NCBI GenBank assembly: GCA_013407085.1
Contig: JACCGJ010010422.1
Location: 1 to 64,000, forward strand
DNA: 64,000 bases
Reading direction: 5' to 3'
Source of the DNA: Atriophallophorus winterbourni
Taxonomy: Eukaryota; Platyhelminthes; Trematoda; Plagiorchiida; Microphallidae
How positions within the stretch are numbered: position 1 is the stretch's first letter; each line of letters starts with the position of its first letter. Positions 1-13,175 of the stretch are shown here, piece by piece. The notes below the pieces were generated by a model that did no database searches, was not told where the DNA came from, and saw nothing but the letters and a program-made list of their open reading frames with translations. Made by a program: the position numbers and the translations under genes.

Positions 1-451
1 ATTACCGCTAGCTAAATCTGGTGATATTGTTTGTCCTCCTGGATGAGATGTGTGACTTAATTCCGCAATTCGCGAACGTTTGCCCAGTTCGAATCTGTTC
101 TGGCGACCCTGTGAATAGCCCATGCCAAATTTCGCTTTGTAAACATTTTCTAGTCCGACTGCGAATTCTGTGCATTTATGTTTCGGAGCATAATTAGAAT
201 TCAAATTTATCATGTTGATTATGTAATCTGTCAGGGTTGTGCAATGCGAGTCCGGATCACTGAAATTTATACTATGTTCATCGAAATCACCCATTGTTTC
301 TATCAAACCAAAGTAATCCAATTTTTAATTCGTTTTGTTTGTATTACAATTCTACTGGCTTTGCAAACGTATTGAAAGAGCAGAACGAGGTGGTCGCTTC
401 GACCCAGCGGAGGGTCATACTGAACATCTTCGACTGCAGTGGCTTCATAGG
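1..451. other. AT-rich stretch, no gene seen
   Basis: No open frame here has splice signals or recognisable motifs. The short frames on both strands overlap each other and look like chance. It may be eroded downstream sequence of the neighbouring minus-strand CR1 relic. Confidence 0.4.
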
Positions 452-1351
452 TTAAGACTCGGTCTTGAACGGATGTCTGTTGCAAATTACGTTGTCGTGT
501 ATATTCGAAAACATGATTATACGAGGGGATGTAATCGAACAGTTCACAAAATTGTAGTCTAGTGATCGGGACGGATGATCTATTCGGTTATATAGTTGAG
601 GCAGATTGAACTTTCCCATAATCAGTAATAGTGAATTGCGATGTTTTCCGATGTGCTGCATTGCTTTCGCGAGATTTTCGTTATGCGCGTCCAATAATGA
701 TGGCAAACGGTAAACTATACCAACGATGTAACTGTCGCCTGATTCGAGCTTCAAGTTGCACCGTATACTTTCTTGCAGATCGAGTTCACTGTCTGTAACT
801 ACCGTACTGTATGAACGCTCGTGGTAAACATCCACTACACCGCCTGTTCTTAAGCAGTCTCTCCGAAACAGGGTCATGTTTGGAATAGAGAACTGTCGAT
901 AGCTCACATGAGGTTGGAACCATGTCTCAGTTATTGTTATGACATCGAATGAGTGCTGATTACGGAAATCCTTTAGTTCAGCTAGTTTATTCACCAGGCA
1001 TTGTGCATTTGTATATAGGCAATCGATTTTGGTTTTAGTACATAGTGATGAAGATGAATGCTCGTATATTTGTCCGACATTTCGAGAGTCGGACATCTGT
1101 CATTTTTTTGGGATTGCCACAGTTTTTCTAATCGGAGTCTCGTCTGATTGTAATAGCCGTGGTTCATTAGGCAGTTTTGGCACAGAAATTCTGTGGTCAC
1201 TCATTCTGACTTCCTTCGGGATATTCCTATGATTTGCTTTCCATTTGTCTTTAATGAGTTCCATTATACCATTAGTTAAAAATGATATTTTCAGAGGTTT
1301 TGGCCCGTCACCTCTATAGTTTGGTGACCGAGGTATTCTAAAAGTGTCCAC
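452..1351 (-). mobile_element. CR1-like non-LTR retrotransposon relic: endonuclease domain and upstream region
   Basis: The minus-strand frame from about 1096 down to 452 reads like the N-terminal half of a CR1 apurinic-type endonuclease. It has TNAQCLVNKLAEL, then VITITETWF (the catalytic glutamate region), IPNMTLFRRDC, and IVGIVYRLPS. The block that is normally GDFN/GDFNLP reads GKFNLPQ, so a catalytic aspartate is replaced by lysine and the copy is probably dead. Upstream, 1100-1351 encodes a linker of the kind seen between ORF1 and the endonuclease, in a different frame. No reverse transcriptase follows. The fragment closely resembles the plus-strand endonuclease relic at 44.8-45.4 kb (shared NAQCLVNKLAE, IPNMTL). 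Confidence 0.75.
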
Positions 1352-2008
1352 TACGACTGACTGGTGAGCTCGGAGGCTGTTGGCAACGTAGAGCTACTGT
1401 TTGTATATCTTGTATATCGATGTTTAGAGAGAAATCTGACCAGGATGTGTGAACCAACATCATTTGTTGACGGAAAAATTGATATAATTCTTATATACTA
1501 TTATTTTAAACATAAGCATTATTCCTGCAATCCATATGTGTAATAAATTGTTCCATTTCAAGCGCAATGTCTTGAATCTTACGAACAGTTGATTTACTGC
1601 ATCTTAAAATGACGGCTTTACCACTTTAACAGATTGCAAACCTTCTAGCTCATTTTAGTTTAGAACGTATTCACAACTAACTTTCACTAAGAGCTCCTGG
1701 TAGTCACCAGATGTATTCGTAGTGGACTTTTGACATGATGATTGAGGTGATAAATAAAGTGAAATTTATTTGTCATAAAATTAACACAACCACGTTATGT
1801 AGCTGTAAAGTAAGATTTCACTCTGCAGTGAGCAGAATGACAACGCACATGCACAACTAAACAAATTCAAAAGTGTGACTCAAACTAGTTACTGAACGAT
1901 GCGAAAATGTATCTGCTATGCAAGCAATACTTTTTTGTAGATGTGTTTTGAGGAATGTTTCTTTCTGCTTGTGACTATTTATAAATTGAAATTTTTTCAA
2001 AGTATATA
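1352..2008. other. Intergenic, no gene seen
   Basis: AT-rich DNA with stops in all frames at the expected density. No RNA gene, repeat or splice-flanked exon was recognised. Confidence 0.4.
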
Positions 2009-2890
2009 CAGTGGAACCCGGGTACAACGAATCGTTGGGGAGAGAGTAAAATGTTCGTTAAAAGCGGAGTTCGTTGTAAGTAAAACGCATTGTCAGACAT
2101 GTGATTTTGGCGCCGTTTTTCTGTACACGTGTAAACAAGTCACGAATGTCTTACCTTTGTGTCTTTCTGCATGCGTGTAATCCATTTGATGATTAGATGA
2201 TTCCACAGCACACAGATCACAATATTAAATCTAAGTTCATGTTAATAATATTAAATTCATTATAAAACGGAGTAGTAAAAAGATCTTGCACACACACGGA
2301 CAGTCCAATCTCACACTTTCATGAAGTAGCTAGCGATGTTCTTTTGTTTAATTTTTGTCTTCGCCACCGCCTCAATCTCTCTCTCGACAAATTCAAGTTA
2401 TCTTTCGACGTCTCTTCCTTCTATCCTAATAATCTTCTAAAGAGAACAAGAGCACTCCTAGCATCTTTCACAGACGGAGCTACGGCTTCTGTGTCACTGT
2501 CTTCGTCCGAATGTGTCACTGCGGTTGTACCAGTCACAGAGAATTCACGTGATTTTCTTGTGAGTGCGTGCGAGTCAGTTAGCACACTGTAGGCTAGGCT
2601 GCCTGTGTCTCACCAAGCTGTATGTGTCAGTTCTATTCTTAGCGCACTGCAAGCCACTCTTGACGCAGCGTTGTGGGTTAAAGGCAAGAAAAAGCGAGTT
2701 CTCTGTATGTATGAGCTTTATTAAACAAACATAGCTGTCGGGAACGTGTACAGTGTTCGTAATAGGCGAGATTCGTAACGAACAGTTTCGTTGTACGAAT
2801 GTACAGAAGGAATTTATTTGGGAAATCATGGTGTGTTCGTTCAAACCGAAAATTCGTTGTAAGCGAGTTCGTTGTAGGTGGGTTCCACTG
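2009..2890. mobile_element. pogo/Tigger-like non-autonomous DNA transposon (882 bp)
   Basis: The left end starts CAGTGGAACCC and runs into TACAACGAA. The right end is its imperfect inverted copy, ending GGGTTCCACTG at 2890. Both ends are flanked by TA (2007-2008 and 2891-2892), the target duplication of Tc1/mariner/pogo elements. The CAGTGGAACC terminus is typical of pogo/Tigger families. Subterminal ACGAA/TTCGTTGTAA words recur near both ends (about 2040-2075 and 2780-2875). No transposase frame is present in the 860-bp interior, so it is probably a MITE moved in trans. Confidence 0.75.
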
Positions 2891-3247
2891 TACAAAGTTA
2901 TTCACAACGGATACAATGGAAATACGGACACGAATTCCGCTTTTTTTCAAGCTCATTATCAGTGCGCTTCGAACGGGACTCGAAATCACAACCAACACCA
3001 TTCTAATGCCACGCCTAAACGCCTGCCTCACGTTTTCCGTTTGATCGATCGTGTTTAGACCATTGTGAATCTCTCTCCATATTGGCTCATCTTGGTAGCG
3101 TTACATGCGCTACAATTTAGTACCCTGGTGTTATTTTTGTGTCAGGTCTTCGAATCAGATATAATGTTAACTGTAATATTAAAGTGTTTTGGAGAATTCG
3201 TTTATGTTTGTGACAACTCATAAGTACTAAGTCCTCCTGAATTTCAC
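2891..3247. other. Left flank of the tandem duplication, no gene seen
   Basis: Single-copy sequence between the pogo-like element and the start of duplication unit A. No gene or repeat recognised. Confidence 0.4.
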
Positions 3248-6099
3248 AAAGGTGATCACAACTGGAGGAAGATTCATGATTGCTTGATAACGATCATTGG
3301 AACAGGAACCGGTTGTCTTTGTACAAATGTGAATTCCCAAAACATTTTATAGTTGTCGCGCAGTCAGTTTGCTTGTGTTTTGAAACTATTCAGGGTTTGA
3401 TGCGTGACCTGATGGCTGAATGCTTGTGCTTATTTGATGTGGTTGTTTCACAGCTAGTTCGCTGTATATCAATATCCGCCCCAGCGGCAGCAGTTAGTGG
3501 AGTAAACAGTAGGTCTTTACCGAGCGTGAGCAAAATTCGACGAAGTAACTACTATGATAGTTAATAGCATATCCAACATTACCATTTTCTTCCGAGAGAG
3601 TCACGATGTCAGAATTTGATGGTATTTCTCTAGTGCTATGCATTATGTAACCAAATGATAATTTTGGTGCAGGATAAAAAAGTTGGAGATTACTCGAGGT
3701 CCGTTTACAATTAACTCGCTCAAATGGAATCCACATTTAGCAATTTTATTTGAATTCATCTGGCTGATTTAAACATCGCAAGCACTGCACACTTTATTTG
3801 AAAAGCATAAAATGCTTATGACGAATTGAGAGCAAAATAGTAAATTCAACAAAACCATCTTTACCTTCAGATCCTTTTGAGCCAGAAAAAGAATAATTGA
3901 ATATTCTGAATGAAAGTTGGCTTTTGCTCTTGTGGAAATCTTACCATAAATCAACAATCTATATCAGGTCTAAAAACACTTTGCGTATACTACATGATGA
4001 TGCTAGTCCAATTCGAATCTAACGGGAAGAATTTAATTTAAATCACGCCGTGTACAATTTGTTTGTGAGTGATAACAGATTGCGAGAGCATTCGTGTTTC
4101 TTCTTAAGATTTCTATTCATAATTATCACTTCATGCATTTAAATACCACATGATGAATGTTTTAAAATCATCAATAATAAAAATTGTCTGCTGTAGTATT
4201 CCTAGCCGTTTTGCATTGTAATGTGGCATTCATGTAATGCCCATCACAGACTCCGTGGGCATCACGCATTTGATCAATAAATCCCCATTTTGATCCAGTA
4301 ATTCTTGCTGTCTTTAGTAAATTAATTTACAAATTTTCTCCAAACATAACCCTGTTAACGCTATTTGCAGAATAGCAGTGTCGAAATCTATATTCAACGC
4401 GGTTTATCCAGGTCTAAAGCATGTAGTGAAATTCTGTGTAGCATAAGTGTATCAACCACTCAGTGGCACAACTCGACAAACTGTGTAACCTAAAATCGAA
4501 ATTCTCAATTAAAATATTTCCTTCGTTCAACACTTAAATGGCTGTACAAAAGAATAAATTATCATTGATAGCTGGCTCTAATCACTGTAGTTTAATTTGG
4601 GGGCCAGAGCAGAATAATATTCTTCCATTTGCTCAGTAAATTTCATGAATTGCTTGACAGTGTCTGTTCAGCTTATTCGAGCCTGAGTCTAACAGCCATA
4701 TTTTCAAAATTACACCGATTCACATAATTGAGAAATCAATTACTTCGTCTTTAAGAATTATGTTCAAAACCAATCATGAAATAGAAACTTCGGAAGAAGT
4801 CCTCGCCACGCAGTGCTACTTTGACCGAAGAATTGCATTACGTCCGATTGCGGCTGACGTCGTCCATCTATTCATGATGTTGTCGCTCGAATAAGTCTAA
4901 TGCAATCAATCCGAAACCCGAAATATTATGTGTTCGCAATTGTCGTCGTTGATCTTTTCGGTTATTCTTGCTCTTATGTTATGTCGGAGGGTAGAGATCT
5001 GCTTATCATGCAACAGCTCATGATTAGCGCCCTTCGCTAAGCACTTCTCACATTCACACAATGTTCATTCATCTGTTCAATGATAAGTTGCTTATCACAC
5101 AAAGACCATGATGAGCGCTTTTAATTAGTAAACAAAGCTCGTATTATGTATGGCTCCATGCTGAAGTAGCTAAATAAAAAACAACTGTGAGCGCACGTTC
5201 AATACATGGTTTGGTGGCATGCATTTCTAAAATTTGACGCTTGCGAACTCGACCCCTTACACTCAATTCATATTAGGCATGCAGTCAAACGGTCTGTGAG
5301 CCCAGACCACTCTTTGCATAACGAAATTATTTGGATGCATCAACTGTTGACAAGCAAATAATCAATTGACTTTGGTCTCGTTTAACTTTAATAATATGCG
5401 TACGACCTATGTTTTCCTACGTAATACTCAGCCAACATAACGTTGCTCATATTACTATATTTCAAAGCAGAACTCCGTTCATACTGACGAACTGAAAAAA
5501 CATTCTGTTTCGGGGTAGTTCGCTATCCAAGTGTGTCACGATGAGTAATTTACAACTTCTATTTTAATGCTCAATTTGAATTTCTTTAAAATCTTCATGC
5601 TATTTACGCATTCTGAGACGAATGGGCTTCGAAGTGATAAAACTAATTCACATTTGCGAATGACGTGTTGTCATAACATTATTTCTTTTGTACTATATGC
5701 AGAATGCTCATACACCATCTTCATATAGACGGTTTGTTTAAACGACAAAGTATATCAGATTAAAATTTTCGTGAGGGACAATGATTTTCTCTCTAGATTA
5801 CAAATAATCTCGCGTGTAACATTGCTTGGCTCATGAGGACTAGATTTCGCCTATTCAAGTTGATTTTCGAATGTATAGTAATGTAATGAGCATTGTTTGT
5901 GAGTGAGAAAATTCCTACTCGAAATAGTCAGTGTACCGGTTGAAAGTTGCGCCCAGAATCGGTCAGCTAGCTTACATGTGTTGGCTACATGCTTCAATCA
6001 TTCAAATGCATTACATCAAGGCCGATTGATTCGGCTAATCGCGTGACTGAAATGTATTTTAATGCCGCAAGACTGATGTCGATGGACACAGAGCACACA

Positions 6100-9000
6100 A
6101 TGGCATCGACGGCGTGTTTGTCAGCTAAAAGGCGAGTTTGTCTTCCAGTGGATGGTAGCATCCATGCAGTTAAAGCCGTTGAGTGGTATTTGGCGGAAAT
6201 TCATCGACCGGGTGATTACGTGATATTTGTTCATGTGCTTGAAGCGCCGAACTTGCCAGCGTTTAGCATCACTTCGGGATTGAATGTGCCGATTGAAACG
6301 TGGACCAAAGCGCTTGGGGAAAAGTGAGCCTTGCTAATGATGAATTAATCCCAATTAAATTACTCAAAATTTGTATACCAAAAATATTACCGACAAACTT
6401 TATTTATTACCAAAAATCAATTGAAACCTCAAATTATAATTATAGACATATTACATATGCTTGAGTTAATTATGACTATATTTATTTAGATGGCGTCAGC
6501 TAATTTGATGAACGTGCAAAAAGTTTAAGTGAAGTCCCACATTAAGTAGCTAGATATTTTCCGGTATTGTTCCAAACTTACTCTATGTATCAATAAACAT
6601 TTTGCAGGATGCCATAGTAATTAATAGGTGCATGATGAATACCACGTAAATGAGCTTTGTCCCTCCCGATTTAATTCGATGTACAATCGTGATTTTGACA
6701 ATTTGGTCATTCATTCATCTTCGATAATACATACACATTGTATGAGGTCTTTCTAGCCTACAGATCGCTTTCTTTCACCGGAAGACTATTTCAAACCCTA
6801 AACAAGAAATAAAAAATCAAGAATTCTATTTTAAGATACGCCACCCAATATCTGGTTAGGCAGAAGAATACTGTTTGGTTCGGTAGACGAGACTGAAATC
6901 TGTTTCACAATTATGCCTAATCCATTCTATTTATAAAATGTTTGGTTAAATTAACCAGATTCGTGCGAATAGATGAAGTCATATTCTTCGTCATCTACTT
7001 CCACTATAAATGATTCAAACAGTTAGTTTATTTAAACTGATGAAAATATTTGAATTGCCAGTTTTCAATCAAATAGCATACATGCTTTTAAGAGTAAATG
7101 GCCGTGTTGTTAAAAATTCCTCGTTCCTGATATATTTCCAATGTATGTTTATCACAATCTTATGATTGTTTTTAGGCTGTGTGATTTAATATCATTTAGT
7201 GCCTTAAATGTCCTACACTCGTCCAACTACTTGAATGATGTTCTACATTGAGGAGTTAACCAGTCATTGGATAACGAAATCACTGTCTGGATTTGTGTTA
7301 GCATCGTTGCATTTTGTCTAATGAATCCATGACCTCAATTGCGTTATACCATGATTCTTGAAATCCAATTTTTTAATACTCGCCAGGAATAATTTCATCA
7401 AATAAACGAAAGCTTATTGAAACAAACGCACACATCAATCAAATTATCCATAATTAACCTAAAGTGCATGGAAGATTAATGGATCGATCATAACAGTGAG
7501 ATCGAATTTGGAAGATGGGGTAAATTTTAGGAAACTTATTTCATTCCAGCAGCTGGGTTGTACAAAAGCTTTTGTAGATTTATTTTTCGAATAATTCTTT
7601 CGGTCCACTGCTCATTGACAACGTTTTTGATCTCGTCATGCGAAAATCTTTCTCGATTGTTTTAGGGCGTGGCCTACGGTTCGCCCAATTCGACAGTTAA
7701 CCCATTCAGGACGGATGTAACCTTTTGGTTACATGAACTTCGCGAATCATTTAAAGCTAATTGTAATTGAAGTTTCCGAATTTTTTGCACGGAGGCATAC
7801 AGAATTTTGTCAACTGCAGGGTGGTTTTCTTCTTTGTTCGCAATCATCATTGACTTGTCCACAATGAAAGAGAAAGTATGTGCTGGTACGGGTTTCGAAC
7901 GTATCCTCACAATTCGCAGTTTTGTGAGCCGAATAAAAATCGTGTGAAAGTCTCAGTTATTATAAATTTTGTTCCAGTATAAACTTAGTCATGCCTACAA
8001 AGACATTATGTAAAAAAATTGGAATAAATCAGAAAATCTTCGAAATGCGTTGCGTTTAAATAGTTGTAACCTCCATGTTACACCCGGCAGAAGTCACCAA
8101 AATCGTACACTTGTGACTTATGCCGGATGTAACCAAGTGGTTACATTTTATTATTTTCTCAATTATGTGAATATCACAAACTTTTTATATTATTTGTGTT
8201 ATTTCACCCCTGGGAAACTCGTTTCCAAAGAAAAAATATTTTTTTTCGGGTTAGAAAATAATTCAGGCATGATAGGGTTAAAATGTTTCGAATTTGACAT
8301 CAAGCAATATGCAGTAAATTCAATCAATTTTATCAAGCAACGAAATGTCGTTTAGGTTCAGCGTTAGGCTCGATTGTAAGTCAAAATAGGACATAATAAG
8401 AATCAGTATTGCAACAAAAACTAGACAATGTTTTATCTTGTTTGGCCCACTGCATTTACAGATATTCATTTCACGGTCATGCTATACTAATTCTTGAGGT
8501 TAGGAGCAGAGAGAGAAATGAGGAGAGGTTTTAATAGACGGATGACATTGGCATATCGATGAATCGAAAATAGAATTCCAAGTACACAGTATTAATATAA
8601 CATTTAAAAATATATTTACCCAAAAGACTTTTTATAATTATATTTGAATAATAATCCGTAATACTATAAGTGTGTACATAATTACAGCTTATAGCACTTG
8701 ATTCAGTTAAAAAACATGACTTTATGAAAAGCTGGTGTGTTCGATTTCTGGGCAATACAAACTATTAATATTCACTCAGGGTATTTTAGCGCGTGCTATT
8801 AAAGTGGAACATATTTGAGCATCGAAACTAGCGAATTAGCCACATATTTAAGGTCATGTTGAGCTCACGTTCCTTCAAATTGATTAGTTTTCTGTTCATG
8901 CCTGATAATTCGCATTATGTTACGTTGAGTTATCTTTCCTAATCAAGAACCTTCAGTTCGCTATTTCCATTCGCAATGTTACATCGCTATATAAGGTGTG

Positions 9001-10248
9001 GGTATCAGAGAGAATCAAACAAAAACGAAGCAAAGAATAGGTCTATAAAATGGAAATTTAAAATGCTCAGCTTCGTGGATTTATGAAAGCGCATCCTCAT
9101 AGGTTTTCACCGTTTTTCACTCGTTTGTAAATATGTTGATAATTTACTTAACGTCGCTGTGATAATCTGTGCACGATATTCAGTACTCGATACCTACACG
9201 CATATTCTATTGCATGGTTTTAAAAAAATAACACTTATGTCTTCAATTGTTTTCTCTGTTAGCAACAAACTAGCCATTACGTGTCTGTGGATGAAATCAA
9301 GTGCGAATCTTCAGTTATATGGTAGAGTATTCATCAATGGATTAGTCCGAACTTGGTGTCCTCACAAGTTCCTCTGGCGTAACATTTTTCTGAAGCAAAA
9401 ATGTTTGTGATTCACCATTTTATTGTCGAGCATTTTCCACTGCGCTCGCAGCATCACTCTGGCGACATTGAGAGATGTTAACGGAAATCCAAAATCAAAG
9501 AATTTTACAATATGTACTACAAACCGTGACTCGTCACATGTCGAAAGGATAGAAAGTTTGTCGACTGAACATGCTCTTAATCAAGGATCAAACAACATCA
9601 GAATCAAATTAGGCTAACCTTACAAATGTTTCGTGCTGAGTTGTAAATCAGAATATATGCAGAACATAGGTTTTGTTATCAACAAATGTGTCGTGAATTA
9701 ACCTTAGTTCTAATAACTTGTAATAGAACAAACTTATGTTACTTTCGAGAAATAAAAGGATCCACGCCTGATAAAGCTGACAATAATCATTCAAGATGGG
9801 CTTGACTTTTTGTTTCATCCTCATGAATTTCCGTTTCAAACGCTAGTAATACTGATATAATTGTATTAAAGCAATTTCTACAAGTAAGATATTTTATCAA
9901 TGTGTGTTGCAAATACTATTAAAATTCTCTATTTTTACCATGCTTATACGCATTTCCCTCCCAGAATTGAATATACCAACAAATTGAAAAACGATTTCGG
10001 ATACCTTTGTGAGTCTAGACGCATTCCACATATTTTTCACTGTGATCGGCAACGTGAAACCTGGAGAATTTTTCCTCAAGGTAGTGGATTAATACAACGC
10101 CAACTTGATTGTTGTGGGCTGCCGAGGCTTGGGTGCAATCAAGAGAGTTCTACTTGGAAGCGTTAGTGACTATGTCATACGTCAATCGGAGATCCCATGC
10201 ATCATTGTTCCTTTCGCCACGATGACCCAGGAGGTTGTGCAGAATTAA
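6100..10248 (+). pseudogene. Universal stress protein, unit A copy: intact exon 1, disabled exon 2
   Basis: Exon 1 (6100-6323, donor AAAA|GTGAGC) encodes the N-terminal half of a USP-domain protein: RRVCLPVDGS, then a helix and the strand YVIFVHVLEAP. It is base-for-base identical to exon 1 of the unit B copy. Exon 2 (acceptor CCTCCCAG, first base 9965) starts with the same IEYTNKLKNDFGYL. It then carries one extra base near 10025-10040 (frameshift after SRRIPH) and a TAA at 10090-10092 where unit B has CAA. The nucleotide motif G-x2-G-x9-G-S is still recognisable downstream, and a TAA at 10246-10248 matches the parental stop. Start choice is ambiguous: in-frame ATGs also lie upstream at 6076 and earlier. 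The copy cannot make a full USP. Exon 1 could still be used if spliced elsewhere (inference). Confidence 0.85.
7701..8277. mobile_element. piggyBac-like MITE (577 bp) in the USP pseudogene intron
   Basis: It is flanked by TTAA at 7697-7700 and 8278-8281 and is CCC...GGG at its ends, the hallmark of piggyBac superfamily insertion. The unit B empty site has one TTAA at 24386-24389 in otherwise matching sequence. The terminal inverted repeat is short and imperfect (CCCATTCA against CCCTATCA). Inside, two perfect 8-bp palindromes of one sequence, ATGTAACC-N4-GGTTACAT, occur at 7715-7734 and 8127-8146. No transposase frame is present. Confidence 0.85.
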
Positions 10249-12903
10249 TACCTTCCTTGTTTCTCACTGAATCTTCAATAATTGTGAATACTTGTCAAAC
10301 GAATGGACATTGACATACTTTTGCGTGACGCAACCTCAATTTGATTTGTACTTATGGCTTGCTCTGAATAAATTATTCCTAATAATTCTACATCGTATAA
10401 TCTGAAGAAATTCCGCAGAATTTGTCTCGGAGTGCGATATCGTGATTCCGAAACAACGGGCACACATTTTATTCTGTATTAATCGTAATTTGTAATTTAA
10501 TTTCATTCGTGTGCCAGCCACCCTGCTTATCAGTGAAGGAAAACAACATTAGTTTGGAATTTCTTGTAGTGGTGTCATCTTTCCCCAATTCGATGAATAA
10601 GTTTGAAATTAATTATTCGAATTACCTTTTTTCGATATGTCGCAGATACTCATGGTGTGAGGTTGAGGATATTTTTGAGGCGTCAGGTTTAGCTTATCGC
10701 GTGCCTATAAACGATTTACAATTATTGTAAACTAAAAACATTAGGTGGATAAAAACAATAGTTACATCTTCTTCTCGCGTTTGCTCTTAATGACGTAGCT
10801 TAATGAATGCGAACGGGAAAGTTCATTCGAAATGGTGACCTTTGCGTTAATTATCTTGGTCTTTCATATTTCATAAAAATATCTGCTCCAATTTCTACAT
10901 GAATGAGACTCATTCTCGAATACATACGTTATTGATAAATGATGCTTGAACTCGAAAGCGGTTTTCGCATAAAAAATGATGCAAACAAATTGTAAAATCA
11001 CAAGAACACATTGGACATGTTAATAAGGTTCGAACACTTTTCAATCAATGAAGCGCAATATGTCTCAACACATCCACAAATGCATTGTATGTACATAAGA
11101 TTGAACAGATTGGTTGTACTAACCTTATCTAACAGTGATTTGAAATTTTAGGCGTTTGTTTATTATTATCCATCGCTGACCAAGCCAACTACGTGGAAAA
11201 AGCACGTACCGGTTATGATGTTATTGTTGGGAAATTACATGCGAATACGGAAATAATTCTTGTCTCACAGATTTCACTTTCAACTTTCAAGAAACTGTTT
11301 AGTTGTGCCAAACCATCCTGAACATTTCGCTATCCAAATTAACTCTTGTAAGTTCATTCCAGTAAGTATTTGTTGATAATAAACCGTACTGCAATAAGTT
11401 TGTTGATTTTTTATTTTCTAAACTAATAACTTTATGTGACATTTCCACCGGTTCACTTGGGTACCGCAAGATTGATTTTGGTAACATTTAATGAGAACGT
11501 TTTGAACTGATGTTTGTCATTTACATCGTGATGAATACAATAACGGTGAGAACCAAACATGACCACCAAATTAACTAATAGATTTATGTCAACCGACAAA
11601 TAAGAAGTGAGAGACATGACAGCTCTGATGAAACACATACCTTTTAGCGATTACATTGTCCAAATTGTCCAATAATAGTCGGTCTATCAGCTGCAGACCA
11701 ACAGCGCAAAGCTGGTAATGAGGGATGCAATCGGATAATATGCAAATGCTATGGTACCAAAAATGATCACTTCATTTAACAAGGAAATCCACAAAGTTCC
11801 TGAGAAATCCTGAAACTTTTGGTGAAAACGGAAATACCACAATTTGAGAAAATTGTAAATTAACCAGCTTTTCTATAATAAATGCAACAATTATTTCTTG
11901 AAATCGAGGTGCTTAAAGATTAATGTATGAACACTTAGTGACAGCATTTATGTCTATATACGGACGACAGATCAACGTTAGACAATCTCTATTTCCTGTG
12001 CATTGCGAAGTGATTAAACGTTACTGTTTAACCCACACGCTGTGTACAAAGAATCATTTCTCTTCAAAACACTGACAAACATTACTTGTGAATAAAACAC
12101 ATCTCTAAATGCAGCGATGCTGTAAGCGTCCACCAGGTTATAAAGCCCTTCCATATAGACAGATCAATAAAGCTTCATGTTCTTTGTTTTTGTAACTACC
12201 GTAAACATATGATTTGTAGTCGTAAATCAATATTAGTTAAAGCAGTGTGCAGGGTATGTTTCTACTATTTGGTTCAATTTCTGGTCGCAAGCAATTTAAG
12301 TGAAAGAGCAATTTAAATCCTATTGCAATTTAGGTAAACTTAGTGAACAGAGAATATAACAGCAAAGATTGCATTTACATAGAAACTCTGGTTTAATTTT
12401 CCAAAACGATATAGGGCATATATCTGAAAACGCAGATTTGAGTACCACCAAGTATCCAAATGTTCTAGATATTAACGTATATTCGCAGTTTGGTACTCAA
12501 GCTTGTATGATTCGAGCAAACACCTTGTTCACACTGTAACATATCGAATTCGGTTTTCTATCATAAAAATTTCGACGTTTTGAATTAAAATAATAAAGCG
12601 AAATCGATCCAGTTAGGTGTTTCTATTGTAATCGTGATGTTAAGTGGATTTCATGAGAAAATAATCAACAAAGAGGAATTAGGTATATCTGGTTAGTTTA
12701 AGTTATATATGTAGACACTAGCATCGTTTTGTAACTTTTTCAGCCATACTTCTATGGCTAATTGAGAAATACATTACTAACTAATAACAAGCCTCTGATT
12801 CGAAATTACCAGGTTTTCTATGGGTAAATTAAATGTACTTTATGACTCAATGGTCGGATCATAAAATGGGCTTCTGATAAATGAGCACAAATCGCCGTTT
12901 TAG

Positions 12904-13175
12904 GAATTTTGGATAAGATTGGCAAAACCGAACGGATTGATCACATCGGAAAGTTTTACAAATATGAATGGAGTTTAACACAAAGGCTGAAATACAATAG
13001 TCGTATTTCTGAGATATTCCATCGCAAACGAAACCAACTGGTTCGTGCCAGTCCCATTAAACAAGTTGGGGCAATATGCTCTGAGGATGGAAAAAATGAT
13101 TTTTGGATTAAACATTATATGGAGGTTGCAAAACCACCACTCGAATTAGTCGTAAAAATGCAAAATCTCGAGTAA
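12904..13175 (+). CDS. Terminal exon of unidentified protein, unit A copy
   Basis: The frame opens after a TTTTAG acceptor (exon from 12904) and runs 90 codons to TAA at 13173-13175. It is basic and mostly hydrophilic: DKIGKTERIDHIGKFYKYEW near the start, then SEIFHRKRNQLVR, ending LVVKMQNLE. I do not recognise the family. The frame is conserved in unit B with few amino-acid differences (F to V, A to G near residues 74-83). It sits at the right end of a 722-bp block identical between units. No upstream exon could be assigned with confidence, so this is either the 3' exon of a multi-exon gene or a chance conserved frame. Confidence 0.45.

Noticed and set aside
11210..11335. Exon-like frame DQANYVEKARTGYDVIVGKL shared with 27396-27540
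   Set aside because: No acceptor before it, frame lost by a stop and substitutions in unit A, and a similar non-coding stretch near 37340.
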